A stretch of DNA of 64,000 nucleotides from Flavobacterium sp. KMS (GTDB lineage Bacteria; Bacteroidota; Bacteroidia; Flavobacteriales; Flavobacteriaceae), in contig NZ_JSYP01000001.1 in assembly GCF_000813005.1 (NCBI RefSeq), positions 434,001 to 498,000 of the forward strand, given 5' to 3'. A program made the position numbers and the translations under genes. The notes beneath the pieces were generated by a model, which did no database searches, had not been told where the DNA came from, and saw only the letters and a list, made by a program, of their open reading frames with translations. Positions within the stretch are counted from its first letter, which is position 1, and each line of letters opens with the position of its first letter. This document shows positions 1 through 10,639 of the stretch, one piece after another.

Positions 1-521
1 GACAACTCACTGATTAATCGGTTTTGTGCATTTGCTTTAAGCGAAGACTTCTCAATTTTCTTAGCTAAACTCGCTTTTACAGATTTATTTATTTTATTAT
101 AATCATCTCCTGTAAACTCGTTTAACTGACTTTGCTCTACATTATAATACTGAATATCTGGATTGATTGTAATTTCTTCTTTTGGAATCGATACAATCTT
201 TATTACTTTGTTTTTTTCGTCGATTTCATATTTCATCTTATGCAAATCGTAGGCAACAGTAACGTTTGCATTTACAATAATCAATGCTTTCTTCTCGAAA
301 GATATCATATCTAATAAATACTTGTTTGAGTTTTTATAGGTTACTACTTCAGAGAAATGCCCTTCGGTAACTACCAGTTTACCAACGTTTACAATTTGTT
401 GTTGTATTAAATTGGTATTATAATCCAAACTTGTCGAATCATCTTTTTTGAATTCACAATACTTGAATGCAAGGACAATTCCGACTATGATTACGATTCC
501 GACTAAAATTCTTCTCAACAT
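1..521 (-). CDS. DUF4230 family protein, C-terminal end outside the window
   Basis: The reading frame opens at an ATG at 521 on the minus strand and runs off the left edge after 173 codons with no stop. Residues 4-18 form one hydrophobic segment (LVGIVIIVGIVLAF), so this is a membrane-anchored or exported protein. The following region, with a strand pattern around VGKLVVTEGHFSEVVTYKNS and later INPDIQYYNVEQSQLNEF, matches my memory of the DUF4230 family, small anchored proteins of unknown function common in Flavobacteria. The gene lies 60 bp downstream of the oxidoreductase on the same strand, so the two may be co-transcribed. The C-terminus cannot be assessed. Confidence 0.75.
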   Translation of the reverse strand, partial: MLRRILVGIVIIVGIVLAFKYCEFKKDDSTSLDYNTNLIQQQIVNVGKLVVTEGHFSEVVTYKNSNKYLLDMISFEKKALIIVNANVTVAYDLHKMKYEIDEKNKVIKIVSIPKEEITINPDIQYYNVEQSQLNEFTGDDYNKINKSVKASLAKKIEKSSLKANAQNRLISEL

Positions 522-581
522 AATTATGTTTTAATGATGGCTATTATGAAGCCAATTTAGTGATTTTTTCAGAAAGCATCA

Positions 582-1589
582 CTATGCTTTATTGATGTTA
601 TCGATAACCTCTTTAAGAATTTTTATACTTTTCATTTTATCCTGATGGTCAAAAATTGGGCTTGTAATCATCAATTCATCTATGCCTGAATAGTCTATAA
701 AATGCTTTAGATCTTTTTCTAATTTCTCTTTGCTTCCCTTAAAGGTACAAGCTGTCATTTGATCTACATGAAATTTTTCTTCTTCGCTCATCAATCCATC
801 TAATGACTCAAGTGGTGGTTGCATTGGTTTTCTATTATTACGAACCAATCCTAAGAACATTTGATATAATGTAGTCGAGAGAATTTCGGCTTCTTCATTT
901 GTATCTGCTCCAATTGCATTTACACAAGCCATTGTTTTAGGACTACTCAAATATTTTGAAGGAATAAAGTTTTTGCGATAAAACTCAAATGCCTGCAACA
1001 TCATCTTTGGCGCAAAATGTCCTGCAAATGCATACGGTAATCCTTTTGCAGCAGCAAGAGCAGCACTATCCATACTAGATCCTAATATCCAAACTGGTAC
1101 ATTTGCCCCTTCTGCAGGAAATGCTCGTACTTTTGCGGAAGCATTATCTGGTGAAAAATAATCATGAATTGCTTGTACATTTTTTGGAAATTTCTGTGAT
1201 TGCTCATAAAAATCCTCTCGGATTGCTTGTGCTGTTAACGAGTCTGTTCCTGGTGCTCTGCCTAGCCCTAAATCTATTCGGTTTGGGTAAAGTGTTTCTA
1301 GCGTTCCAAATTGTTCTGCGATAATAAGTGGCGAATGATTAGGAAGCATTATTCCGCCCGAACCTACACGAATGTTTTTAGTCTGGCTTGCTATGTAACC
1401 AATTAAGACTACGGTTGCAGTACTTGCTACATGTGCCATATTATGATGTTCGGCCAACCAGAATCGGTTATAATCTAAACTATCAGCTAGTTGTGCAAGT
1501 TCTTTGGTTTTCTGAAAAGTTTCTGCTGCATTACTACCTTCAGTAATAAATGCTAATTCTAATAAGGATATAGGTATATTATTGTTCAT
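582..1589 (-). CDS. LLM class flavin-dependent oxidoreductase (luciferase-like monooxygenase)
   Basis: A 335-residue protein of the bacterial luciferase-like TIM-barrel superfamily, expected to use reduced FMN supplied by a separate reductase. Diagnostic stretches are FWLAEHHNM near residue 43, IRVGSGGIMLPNHSPLIIAE (about 73-92) and RIDLGLGRAPGTD (about 104-116). These are typical of the YhbW-like subgroup, which lacks the long insertions of true luciferases. The full length fits that subgroup. The substrate cannot be read from sequence. The start at 1589 lies about 20 bp downstream of a TAATTTTG -7 element, which supports this start. No signal peptide is visible, so it is presumably cytoplasmic. 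Confidence 0.88.
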   Translation of the reverse strand: MNNNIPISLLELAFITEGSNAAETFQKTKELAQLADSLDYNRFWLAEHHNMAHVASTATVVLIGYIASQTKNIRVGSGGIMLPNHSPLIIAEQFGTLETLYPNRIDLGLGRAPGTDSLTAQAIREDFYEQSQKFPKNVQAIHDYFSPDNASAKVRAFPAEGANVPVWILGSSMDSAALAAAKGLPYAFAGHFAPKMMLQAFEFYRKNFIPSKYLSSPKTMACVNAIGADTNEEAEILSTTLYQMFLGLVRNNRKPMQPPLESLDGLMSEEEKFHVDQMTACTFKGSKEKLEKDLKHFIDYSGIDELMITSPIFDHQDKMKSIKILKEVIDNINKA

Positions 1590-1607
1590 GTTTAATTAAT
1601 CTTTTTA

Positions 1608-1615
1608 CAAAATTA
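1608..1615 (-). promoter_or_regulatory. Bacteroidota -7 promoter element of the LLM oxidoreductase gene
   Basis: On the minus strand the sequence reads TAATTTTG, a perfect match to TAnnTTTG, ending 19 bp upstream of the start codon at 1589. No clear -33 TTTG is seen at the usual spacing. Confidence 0.45.
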
Positions 1616-1812
1616 GACATTAATAACCTTTTAATTGTTAATTGAATTGTAAAATTCTAACACTGTTAAATAAATATAACGTCGATAGAAAAAAATCTCT
1701 TATTTTGAATAGTTACATAATAGTTTGAAGTCACAAAATTTCTTAGGATAACTTGATGAATCCAAAAGTTATTTTTTGTAACTTTAGATAACAAATCATA
1801 AACCTCTTAATT

Positions 1813-1983
1813 ATGAAAACTAGCAGAAAAATTAAATATATCACCAAAAGATATATTTACAGAATTATCAGAGATATAAGCGGTAATAAGGATAAATCTA
1901 AAAAATTGCTTTTATCTAATTTATTAAAAACAAACGTCCAATTACTTAAAGGTATAGATGTTAATAGTACGGTGCTTTTTTAA
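1813..1983 (+). CDS. small basic hypothetical protein (56 aa)
   Basis: A short ORF starting MKTSRKIKYITKRYIYRI and ending NSTVLF, in a ~450 bp gap between two genes on the other strand. It is rich in Lys, Arg and Ile, has no membrane segment or signal peptide and matches no family I know. Upstream, TAACTTTA (one mismatch to the -7 consensus) lies at a plausible distance, and an in-frame TAA closes the ORF. The codon choice looks like that of real genes in the window. It could still be a chance ORF, because lysine-rich ORFs arise easily in AT-rich DNA. Confidence 0.4.
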   Translation: MKTSRKIKYITKRYIYRIIRDISGNKDKSKKLLLSNLLKTNVQLLKGIDVNSTVLF

Positions 1984-2038
1984 CTCTTTATGTTAACAAA
2001 ACTACATTTTTAATTACTAAATTGATGTTGGGATATCC

Positions 2039-4333
2039 TTAAAAAGGATACCCAATCGCGATGTTGAGTATTAAATTGTCCTTTCTCCAAGAACCACTTC
2101 CAAAGTTAATATCATCTATTACCCAGCGTTGTCCTTCGGGCAAATAGGGTATTCTTAACGGAAATGCAATATCGGTTCTTAATATCAAGAATGATAAGTC
2201 AAAGCGTAATCCTGCTCCAGCACCAATTGCAAGTTCTTTCATAAAGTTCTTACTGATTTTTGCTCCGGGTTTATTTGGATCATTATTAACCAACCAAACA
2301 TTTCCAGCATCTAGAAAAACGGCTCCTCTTACTATACTAAAAAGTTTTGCTCTATATTCTGTACTAAACTCTAGTTTTAAATCTCCTGATTGATCTGGCA
2401 AAAATGTACTTGTTGTGTCTGGACTTTTAAAACTACCTGGTCCTATTGAGCGTGCTCTAAAGGCACGAATACTATTAGTTCCTCCTACTACAAATTGCTT
2501 GATCGATGGCAAAGAAGAGGAATTACCATAAGGCAAACCAGCTCCTACAATAATCCTACTTGCTAATTGGCTCTCTTTTCCTAGTTTTAAGTAATGTCTA
2601 AAATCGGCTCTTACTTTAACATATTGACTAAAAGGAACATCAAATATTTTTATAGTATCGTTTTTCTTGACATTAGCTCCTGTTACCAAGCCTGTAATAT
2701 TACCTGCAAGATCAATTTCTCCATTAAAATAGAATGTATTCTTTTTTCTTTTTCGCATAGTATTGGTATAAGTATACGAATACGTAGGTCCAAAGATTAA
2801 TTGTTTTTCGAGTACTTTAGATAATGATTCATCTTCTGCAACTTGCTGTAAATAATAAGGCGTTACATGATTTGGACTCACATAATTAACTTCTATAATA
2901 TCCAGTTGGTGTTCTTTACGAATATTTTCTTTCCATAAGTAACCAAATGATCCTCTAAAAGAATTTAAGGCATAAAGATTTATTCTGTTTTGATATTCAT
3001 ATCCCAAAGTCGCTTTTGTTTTAGGAACAAACTCGCTAGAGCCTTGAAAGTTGAAAGGCGTAATTAATCTTGGCCAGGTTAAACTGGCTTCTCCTCCTAC
3101 TTTGTAGATATTATTTCCTTTATTTTGTCCTGAAATCTGAAAATCGGCCCCTCCAAATATGGATACGGTAAACAATTCGGCTCCTCTTAGTAAATTTCTA
3201 TTATTCCAGTTTACATTAATTTCTGAACCTGTATAACTAGCCGAATTGGTTTTTCCTAAAACCTCAACTCGAATGAATTTCTTAGGCAATAAGGTTAAAT
3301 AGTAATATGCATCGAGAGCATTTTTTATACTATCAGATTCTTTAAATTCATTTTTAACAAAATTAAATGTTCCTAAGTTTACAAATCGATTCAGGGAAAG
3401 ATTATGATCTGATCGATTATAAAAATCTCCTTTTTTAAAATACAAAGCTCTGTCAAATACTCTTGGTCTAAATGTATTTGTAGAATCTATAATCGTGAAA
3501 TCTTTGTATTTTAAGATGTCTTCTTTTTTATAAGCTACACTATCTTTTAAAATCGAAAAATTAGGATACACTACTATATCATTAATTTTATAAGCAATTT
3601 TGGCTTTGGCAGGTGTTTCGCCTTTTATTTTTAATTTTATATTTACCTCATAATCTCCTTTGGTACTATCTACTTGTGCCAAGATATAATCTGGATTAAA
3701 ATAATAATATCCCTTTTCTTTTAATCGGGAATCAATACGTTCTCTCTCAGATTTTATAACGTCTAAATCATATGGCTTACCAACTTTTAATAATGATCTA
3801 CGACTAGTTTTTCCTATTTCTTTGGCTATAGCCGAAGAATCATCAGGAAACGTAACACTTTTAATTTTATACTGTCGTTTAGGAAAAACGGTATATTCTG
3901 CTGTTGCTCTTTTATCTTTTGCTGTAGAATCGGCACTAACCCTCACTTTAAAGAAACCTTTATTCTCAATAAAATTTCGCAACACTGCCGAGTTATAATC
4001 TAAATCGACTTTGCTGTAAAGTACAGGTGCTTCTCCAACTTTATTTCTTAACCAATATCTTGTTCCTTTCTTTTTCTTAGGTTCCCCAGCCACATTGTAT
4101 ATCCATAATTTAGGACGCAATCCCAGAAATTGTTTGTTAGGTAAAGGACGTAGTAAACCTTCTAGCTCAGTCTGTAGTTCTTTTTTTTCTTTCTTTGTAA
4201 GAATGGTGTCTTCTACTTTTACCGAAGCTCCTGTATATAACAATTCCCCTTTTGGCAAATACTTGGTATTACTACATCCTAAAGCAAAAAACAAAGAAAG
4301 TAGTATAAAATATTTTATATATTTAATTTTCAT
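2039..4333 (-). CDS. tamL: translocation and assembly module lipoprotein TamL (BamA/TamA family)
   Basis: An outer-membrane Omp85-family protein carrying a lipoprotein signal, the Bacteroidota version of TamA. From the preferred start the signal ends at the lipobox ALGC (Cys20), followed by SNTKYLPKGE. POTRA-like repeats come next, then a 16-strand barrel domain with the conserved motif VVGGTNSIRAFRARSIGPGS near the C-terminus. The protein ends in a beta strand with terminal Phe (IAIGYPF). It is paired with tamB, whose stop lies 5 bp upstream, so the two form an operon. An ATG at 4360 would add nine charged residues before the signal and overlap tamB by 23 bp; I prefer 4333 because it begins directly with the signal peptide. 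Confidence 0.88.
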   Translation of the reverse strand: MKIKYIKYFILLSLFFALGCSNTKYLPKGELLYTGASVKVEDTILTKKEKKELQTELEGLLRPLPNKQFLGLRPKLWIYNVAGEPKKKKGTRYWLRNKVGEAPVLYSKVDLDYNSAVLRNFIENKGFFKVRVSADSTAKDKRATAEYTVFPKRQYKIKSVTFPDDSSAIAKEIGKTSRRSLLKVGKPYDLDVIKSERERIDSRLKEKGYYYFNPDYILAQVDSTKGDYEVNIKLKIKGETPAKAKIAYKINDIVVYPNFSILKDSVAYKKEDILKYKDFTIIDSTNTFRPRVFDRALYFKKGDFYNRSDHNLSLNRFVNLGTFNFVKNEFKESDSIKNALDAYYYLTLLPKKFIRVEVLGKTNSASYTGSEINVNWNNRNLLRGAELFTVSIFGGADFQISGQNKGNNIYKVGGEASLTWPRLITPFNFQGSSEFVPKTKATLGYEYQNRINLYALNSFRGSFGYLWKENIRKEHQLDIIEVNYVSPNHVTPYYLQQVAEDESLSKVLEKQLIFGPTYSYTYTNTMRKRKKNTFYFNGEIDLAGNITGLVTGANVKKNDTIKIFDVPFSQYVKVRADFRHYLKLGKESQLASRIIVGAGLPYGNSSSLPSIKQFVVGGTNSIRAFRARSIGPGSFKSPDTTSTFLPDQSGDLKLEFSTEYRAKLFSIVRGAVFLDAGNVWLVNNDPNKPGAKISKNFMKELAIGAGAGLRFDLSFLILRTDIAFPLRIPYLPEGQRWVIDDINFGSGSWRKDNLILNIAIGYPF

Positions 4334-4337
4334 ATTA

Positions 4338-7300
4338 CTATGTTTTTTGCTCTTGTTCATTATCTAATTCTTCTTTCTTTTTCTCTTCTTTCTCTTTTTG
4401 CTTGTCTTTTTCTTTGCGTATTTTTTCTTTTTTAATCAGTTCTTTTTCTTTCTCACTACGATGAAATAATTCTCTAAACTTATTATAATTCATCGTAATA
4501 ATAAATGCAACTCCAGTTTCTACAACCTGCCCCTCTACAGCAACCTGATATTGGTTTTTACGATATGCTCTAACCATATATCGTCCGTCTTTGGTAAGTT
4601 GGTAATCTATAGCAACATCTCCAGCAATATTAGTATCCTGCTCATTGTTATCTTGTCCTTCTAGTCCAAAACTGCTTCCTATGGTTACTTTTAATCTATC
4701 ATTTAATAGTTTTTTAGAAACTCCTACATTCAAATCTGTTTTGTTTTGCTTGGTTCCCGAAGTATAATCATCTGTAGATTCCAAATCAAATTCCAATTGA
4801 ACTCCACTTATTAAATCTCCTGCCAGATTATTTAATTGATCCGAAAGTATTTTACTCACACTTTGTCTCGCCATAGATTCTGCACTTGTACCACCACTTT
4901 CGCTTGCAAAAGGATTTTCGCCAACAAATCGATTCAAGAGTAAAAGTGCAAAAACCTGTTTATTTAATTCGGATGGTTCTTGACGTAATTGTTGCAATCT
5001 TGCCTGAGACTTTGTTACAATATCCGATGAAACATCGTAATTACCATCTGGAAGAACAATATCAAACGAGATTTCAGGTTTCATCAATTCTCCGTTCATC
5101 TTTAATAAAGTTTGAAACGGAATTTTTTGTTTGTATGTGTTTTTTTCTGCTGCTGGGATAGTTCCTAACTGGTTTCCTAATAAGTCTATCGGCGCAGTAT
5201 TTACTTTATATATAGCTGTTAAATTTAAATTTGCCATTGTAGGCTCTCCAGTCCATAAAATATAACTTCCTTTCTGAATATCAAATTTTCGTCTTATCAT
5301 ATTAAAACTCATCTCATATGCACCTTCACTAAACTCATATTTTCCTGTTAGTGTAGTTTTTCCAGATGGATCAATCCCGCCAATAAGATCTGCTTCTCCA
5401 AGCAATCTCAGGTAATCTCCGTTACCTTTATCTATTACCAATGTAAGTTCTGCTTTTTTATCTATAGAGATAGCAACGCTCACATCCATGCCAATCAGTT
5501 TCGATTGATTGAGTTTACTTTCCATTGCAGCAGTTTGTTTCAGTAGTAAATTATCCTCATTTACAAACTCTACAATTCCTTCTCTATCGGCAATCGAAGG
5601 GTCAGATTGAGGCATAACAACTGTGAATTTTGTATCCTCATTAATTTTTATATTTCCTCCAACAACTGGATTATCTAATGTTCCTTTTATGTTTAGATTT
5701 GCATCTAATGATAAATCCCCATAAAACAAATCATTATCAGCTTCTGTAGAATGAATGGCTCTAAACTGATCTGCTTTTATGGTTAAAGCAAAATCATAAT
5801 TTCTAAAATCTTTGGAGTTGATATTTCCATTTACAAATAATTCATTCTTGTTTTCATCATAAACAGAGAAATTATCAAAGACAATCGCTTCGTTTTCAAA
5901 CCTTATTTTCTCATTGACTATTTTATAAATAGAATTAAACTTCGTCACTTTAAAAGCAGCGTCATTAAAATCCAATTCTCCATTTACTTTAGGTAAATCG
6001 GCATTACCAGTAATTTTAAATTTTCCTGATAAATAACCAGAACCATCGGTAACATTACCCATGCTAAAACCTTGAATACTCTTAATATTTAAATGATTGA
6101 TGGCTATATCAAAATCAAAAGTACTATCATCGATTTTATAATTACCTGTTAGGTTTACGTCATTTCCATTCTCTGTTAATGTAACATTTGCTCCTAATAA
6201 ATTATCGGTTTTATTATCTACTTTTATACCAATATTACCAACTGATTCACCTTTAAAAGCAAAATCAACTATTTTTAGATCGGAAGTAAAAGTTGGTTTT
6301 GTCATCACATTTTCGACCAAAACTGAACCATCAATCAATCCTTGCATTAATAATTCATCTTTTTTAACCATATTTAAAATGGTCTCAATTTTAAAATTGA
6401 CAAAATCGACTTGTAAAGGCGCGTTCTTTCCGCCGTTTTGTGATTGAATTTTTAGTTCATTACCCGAATTGCTCAAAAAGAACTTATTAATGTAAAGTCT
6501 CTTATCTCCAAATTCAATAGAATTTTCCTGATCTAAATTCCATTTATCATAATTCAATACAAAATTATCTGAATCAAATTTTATAGTGTTTTTAGCATTT
6601 TCATGAATCAATTCTCCTTTAATAAAATACTGTTCTTTATCTTCTTTGTCTTTTATTTGTAATGCATACCCTAAGATGTTATTCTCGATTTTTCCTGATA
6701 AACTAACAAAAGGAATTTTAAATTCTCCGCTTTCTACCGGAGCTACCGAAACCTGATATTCTAGCGCATTCTCTTTTGCTTCTATATTTATCTTACCATC
6801 AGAAATTGTATTTGTATCATAAATAATTTTAGGGATAGTTCCTTTAACCTCTAGAGAATCTACTACGTTATTATATTTTCCTGTGATTTTAATAGGTTCT
6901 AAACCTTTAAGCTTTGGAACTAATTGAAAAAGTAATGGATCACTATCTACAGATAAATTAAATGTTAATCGCTGCTCATCTGAATCTCCTTTGGTTTTAG
7001 GAACTTGCAAATCCATGTATTTTGATAGCGATTTTTTTAATGCTGCCGATAATGTTGTGAGTTTATATTTTCCATCAACTTCTGCTTTTAGGAACTGAGA
7101 TATAACCTTGATATTATTTTTTTCTTTATCGGCATAAGCCAAAATTTTAATAGAATCTAATACAATTGGTTGTGCCTCTTTTAAAACCTGAATATTCGAC
7201 AAGAAAACCTTTCCGTTTAAAAAATCAGGATTACTATTGGCAATATCTGCATCAACATTTCCTCTAATTTTCATCGGGCCTGCATGAAGATTTAGTTTCT

Positions 7301-9422
7301 CTAAATCGGCAATATCAAGGTTTAATTTTAATTTTACTGCGGGATATTTATCATCAAATCTTCCGTTGGCAACTAAGCCAAAATTTAAATTTGGGTCTTT
7401 AATTCCTGAATTTATTGCAAAGGCTCCTTTGGCAATCTCTCCCTTTAAAGTTAAATCTCGGTAGGTATATTTATTAAATACTGCTTTTTGTACAATTCCG
7501 TCCAAATGCGCTTGTGCCGTTTTAGGATCTAGTCCCTTTCCTTTTACTTTTGCTTTAAGCGTAATTTTTCCTATTGAATCGTTTTTTATTAGTTTACCTA
7601 AATCAAATTCTGAAAAAGAAATCGTAGCATCATATTTCTCAGATTTTTTAATTCGTTGATCAAACAAAGCATCTACTTTGGCATTTCCGAAACTACTATT
7701 TAGCGCCAAATTAGTTTTAAAATTATTGACTGAACCTTTAAATTTTCCTTTTAAATTAAATTGAGAAGGTAACTGTATACTTTTTGGGATTGTTCCTGCT
7801 GGCACAAACGAAATCACATCTTTAGATGTACTCACAAAGTTTTTTATATCCAAATCATAATATGCCTTTTTTGCATCTGGCATTCCTGTAATTTTTCCTG
7901 AAATAGAAACTTTTGTCGTTCCTATTCCGCTCATTTCAAACTGCGGAATTGCTAAATCCTTTACTTTCCCACTTACTCGTGCATTTATAGATAAAACAGC
8001 ATTGGGATTGCTCTTAAACGGATTGCTATTTTGTAAATCTGGAACAAAAAGCAATATGTCTTTAAATCCAACTTTTGCCTGACTTAAATTGGCGTCTAAA
8101 CTTAGATTATCAATATTTTTAGTTACCGCCGCGATTGATGGATAGGCAACTTTAATATTCTTTTGCAATAAAGTTTGTGGTGTTTTTAAATACAGATTAT
8201 CCAAATATGCATTTTTAGGCCCATAGAAAAAATCTGTTTTAAACGTTTGGATTTTAAGTCCGCTTTTTTCATTTACTGTAAATGATTTTACGCTCCCCGA
8301 AATGGTATCATTTGCATAATACAACTTTTCGGCTTTTAAATTAAAATTATCCAAATCAAGATGCCCATAATCAATCCCTTTCTTAGTAGGTTTTGATTGC
8401 ATGTCATCATATTTAAAAGCGATATTTTGTATATCGGCTGACTTCAGTTTTAACTTCCAGCCTGCTTGAGGAATTGCTGTAGAATCTAAATCGGGCGTTT
8501 TAAGTTGTTTGTCTTTTATGCCTAATTGTAGATTTCCTTTTAGATCTTTTAGTTCGAAAGTATCAAAATCCAACAACTGATTATTTAAATCTAATCTATT
8601 AACCAGTAACTGTAATTTCCCCAGAGTTATTCCTGAAGCGAGTTTAGAATCTTTATTGTCATAAGAAATATCGATTTTAGACAAGTTGATTTTATTTAGT
8701 TTTAAATTAAAATCTGGTCTTTTCGAAATTGTATCTACGGTTTTTACTGATGTTTCGGCTATCTTCTCTACTAAATCCTGGTTTAGAACTAATTTTAATC
8801 CGTTTAAATCTATATTCGGAATATCAAAATCCATTTTATCCAAATCGAATTTTTTAAATTCTGTTTGAAAATTAGCTAGTTTAACACGAACATCATTTTT
8901 GGACAAATCATCTTTAAAATTAAAATTGATTTTATCCAAATTGATTTTAACTACCGATATTTTAAAAGGTTTACTATTGGGATCTGCAAGTTCTGGTTCT
9001 TTGGAAGCAAATGCTGCAATTATATAATCGAAATTAAAAACTCCGTCTTTGTTTCTGGAAATATTTGCAGTTGTATTTTCAAGTGAAATAGAATTTATTT
9101 CTACTTCGCTACTTATGAGTTTAAACAAATCAATGTCTATCTCTAATCGTTTTCCGCTAAGTAAAGTATCTTTCTTTTGATCTTCAAAATAAAAACCTTC
9201 TAATACGATTTCTTTAGGAAAATTAATGGCAATTCTATCTAAAGCTACTTTGGTTCTTATTTTTTTTTGCAAATAAGTAATTGCCTTATCCTTGGCGTAG
9301 TTTTGTACTGCCGGAACCTGAATTAAAATTGTAATTAATAACAATAATGTTACTAATGTAATGACGCACCAAAGTAGCACTCGAAGTATTTTTTTTAGAA
9401 AAGAAATTCGTTTCTTATTCAT
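4338..9422 (-). CDS. tamB: translocation and assembly module protein TamB
   Basis: A very large (1694 aa) AsmA/TamB-type protein. A single N-terminal anchor (about residues 12-33) follows a basic start, with a long repetitive beta-rich body of the kind that forms a hydrophobic groove across the periplasm. The C-terminal TamB/DUF490 domain is recognisable from about residue 1250 to 1620 (for example EGAYEMSFNMIRRKFDIQKG and FALLLLNRFVG). The protein ends in an unusual Lys/Glu-rich tail (EKEKELIKKEKIRKEKDKQ) that may be helical. It pairs with the downstream TamL. By analogy with E. coli TamAB, the pair is inferred to act in outer-membrane protein or lipid transport. Confidence 0.9.
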   Translation of the reverse strand: MNKKRISFLKKILRVLLWCVITLVTLLLLITILIQVPAVQNYAKDKAITYLQKKIRTKVALDRIAINFPKEIVLEGFYFEDQKKDTLLSGKRLEIDIDLFKLISSEVEINSISLENTTANISRNKDGVFNFDYIIAAFASKEPELADPNSKPFKISVVKINLDKINFNFKDDLSKNDVRVKLANFQTEFKKFDLDKMDFDIPNIDLNGLKLVLNQDLVEKIAETSVKTVDTISKRPDFNLKLNKINLSKIDISYDNKDSKLASGITLGKLQLLVNRLDLNNQLLDFDTFELKDLKGNLQLGIKDKQLKTPDLDSTAIPQAGWKLKLKSADIQNIAFKYDDMQSKPTKKGIDYGHLDLDNFNLKAEKLYYANDTISGSVKSFTVNEKSGLKIQTFKTDFFYGPKNAYLDNLYLKTPQTLLQKNIKVAYPSIAAVTKNIDNLSLDANLSQAKVGFKDILLFVPDLQNSNPFKSNPNAVLSINARVSGKVKDLAIPQFEMSGIGTTKVSISGKITGMPDAKKAYYDLDIKNFVSTSKDVISFVPAGTIPKSIQLPSQFNLKGKFKGSVNNFKTNLALNSSFGNAKVDALFDQRIKKSEKYDATISFSEFDLGKLIKNDSIGKITLKAKVKGKGLDPKTAQAHLDGIVQKAVFNKYTYRDLTLKGEIAKGAFAINSGIKDPNLNFGLVANGRFDDKYPAVKLKLNLDIADLEKLNLHAGPMKIRGNVDADIANSNPDFLNGKVFLSNIQVLKEAQPIVLDSIKILAYADKEKNNIKVISQFLKAEVDGKYKLTTLSAALKKSLSKYMDLQVPKTKGDSDEQRLTFNLSVDSDPLLFQLVPKLKGLEPIKITGKYNNVVDSLEVKGTIPKIIYDTNTISDGKINIEAKENALEYQVSVAPVESGEFKIPFVSLSGKIENNILGYALQIKDKEDKEQYFIKGELIHENAKNTIKFDSDNFVLNYDKWNLDQENSIEFGDKRLYINKFFLSNSGNELKIQSQNGGKNAPLQVDFVNFKIETILNMVKKDELLMQGLIDGSVLVENVMTKPTFTSDLKIVDFAFKGESVGNIGIKVDNKTDNLLGANVTLTENGNDVNLTGNYKIDDSTFDFDIAINHLNIKSIQGFSMGNVTDGSGYLSGKFKITGNADLPKVNGELDFNDAAFKVTKFNSIYKIVNEKIRFENEAIVFDNFSVYDENKNELFVNGNINSKDFRNYDFALTIKADQFRAIHSTEADNDLFYGDLSLDANLNIKGTLDNPVVGGNIKINEDTKFTVVMPQSDPSIADREGIVEFVNEDNLLLKQTAAMESKLNQSKLIGMDVSVAISIDKKAELTLVIDKGNGDYLRLLGEADLIGGIDPSGKTTLTGKYEFSEGAYEMSFNMIRRKFDIQKGSYILWTGEPTMANLNLTAIYKVNTAPIDLLGNQLGTIPAAEKNTYKQKIPFQTLLKMNGELMKPEISFDIVLPDGNYDVSSDIVTKSQARLQQLRQEPSELNKQVFALLLLNRFVGENPFASESGGTSAESMARQSVSKILSDQLNNLAGDLISGVQLEFDLESTDDYTSGTKQNKTDLNVGVSKKLLNDRLKVTIGSSFGLEGQDNNEQDTNIAGDVAIDYQLTKDGRYMVRAYRKNQYQVAVEGQVVETGVAFIITMNYNKFRELFHRSEKEKELIKKEKIRKEKDKQKEKEEKKKEELDNEQEQKT

Positions 9423-9610
9423 ATAAAGAAAATAAGGCTAATAACTGGTTTAGATTATCGATATATGGTTACTAAATTTAACTAACCATATCCAATTTAC
9501 AAAATTGTAAAAAATATACCTCAATACTTTACATAATTATCCAAACTTATTTTAAAATTAAGGACTATTGTAAGTATATTTCTACTTTAACTTCAAAACA
9601 AAGAACGGAT

Positions 9611-10567
9611 TTAAAACTTAATATGAGGCCATTTCTGTTCTATCTTTTTTATTTTATCACTTAGTTTTGATAAGAAAGCACGATGCTGTTCAGAATCAGG
9701 ATTGAAGCTTCGATGAGAAAGTCCTTTTTGTATTTCGGATACTTCTTTCATGATAAGAATCCCTTCTTTAGCAATATAGTTTTCACTGAATCGTTCCCAA
9801 ATATAATCGATGGCAACTTGGTTAGGATGCAACATATCTTCAGCATAAAAACGATAATCTCTAAGTTCATCCATCATGATTTCGTACGAAGGAAAATATT
9901 CAGTTTGCAGTTTACAGTATTCAGTATTCAGAGTATTGTGCAGAGAAGAAATCAAGTTGGATTTACTCCATTGATTCTCTACAAAACCATCTTTTATATG
10001 ACGGACTGGTGAAACGGTAAAGATGATTTTTGCTTCTGGATTTAACGAAGTGATTAAATCTATTGTTTTCTGAATACTATCTTTTATTATATCTAGAGAT
10101 AAAAGCTCTTTTATAAATTGCTTTTGTGGCACTTTATGGCAATTAGCCACAATCTCATTACTTTCTATATTTCTATAAATCCAAGAAGTTCCGTAGGTAA
10201 TAATGATGTGTGTAGATTCAGTTAATTGTTGGTACAATTTTTTAATAATCACATTCAGATTATTAATTAAATCTTCTTTATTTGTGTTGCTTAAATCTGA
10301 ATGTACATCAAACGAATGCCAACGTTCGTTATGAAAAAACACATCGCTCTCGGTAAATGTCTTTTGTGAAACTGCAAAGTTTATCAATTTTTCAATCGCC
10401 AACGGATGAAACAAAATTCCAAACGGATTACAACTATTATCGAATTTAAAATAATCCAATTTCTCTGCCATATTTACTGCAAAACAAGAACCAAAGGACA
10501 ATACTCTAGAATTATAATCGATAGGATTGTTACTTTGCGAAATAGGAATTTGGGTTCTGAATTGCAT
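9611..10567 (-). CDS. GSCFA domain-containing protein
   Basis: The motif FGSCFAVNMAEKL near residue 27 gives the family its name. The order of later blocks (NPFGILFHP, ITYGTSWIY, FTVSPVRHIKDGFVENQWSK, DMLHPNQVAIDYIWERF) is that of the SGNH/GDSL-like hydrolase fold, with a probable catalytic Asp-x-x-His in DMLHP. The substrate is unknown. I start at the ATG at 10567 because it gives MQFRTQIPIS, the usual beginning of flavobacterial GSCFA proteins. An upstream ATG at 10630 would add 21 residues that look unrelated. No signal peptide is seen. The preceding gene on this strand ends at 10640. Confidence 0.88.
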   Translation of the reverse strand: MQFRTQIPISQSNNPIDYNSRVLSFGSCFAVNMAEKLDYFKFDNSCNPFGILFHPLAIEKLINFAVSQKTFTESDVFFHNERWHSFDVHSDLSNTNKEDLINNLNVIIKKLYQQLTESTHIIITYGTSWIYRNIESNEIVANCHKVPQKQFIKELLSLDIIKDSIQKTIDLITSLNPEAKIIFTVSPVRHIKDGFVENQWSKSNLISSLHNTLNTEYCKLQTEYFPSYEIMMDELRDYRFYAEDMLHPNQVAIDYIWERFSENYIAKEGILIMKEVSEIQKGLSHRSFNPDSEQHRAFLSKLSDKIKKIEQKWPHIKF

Positions 10568-10639
10568 AATCGTTGTTTCGTGTAAATTTCGTCTATTTTT
10601 TATAAATACGAAAGCACGATGCAATGACATTCCGCTTTT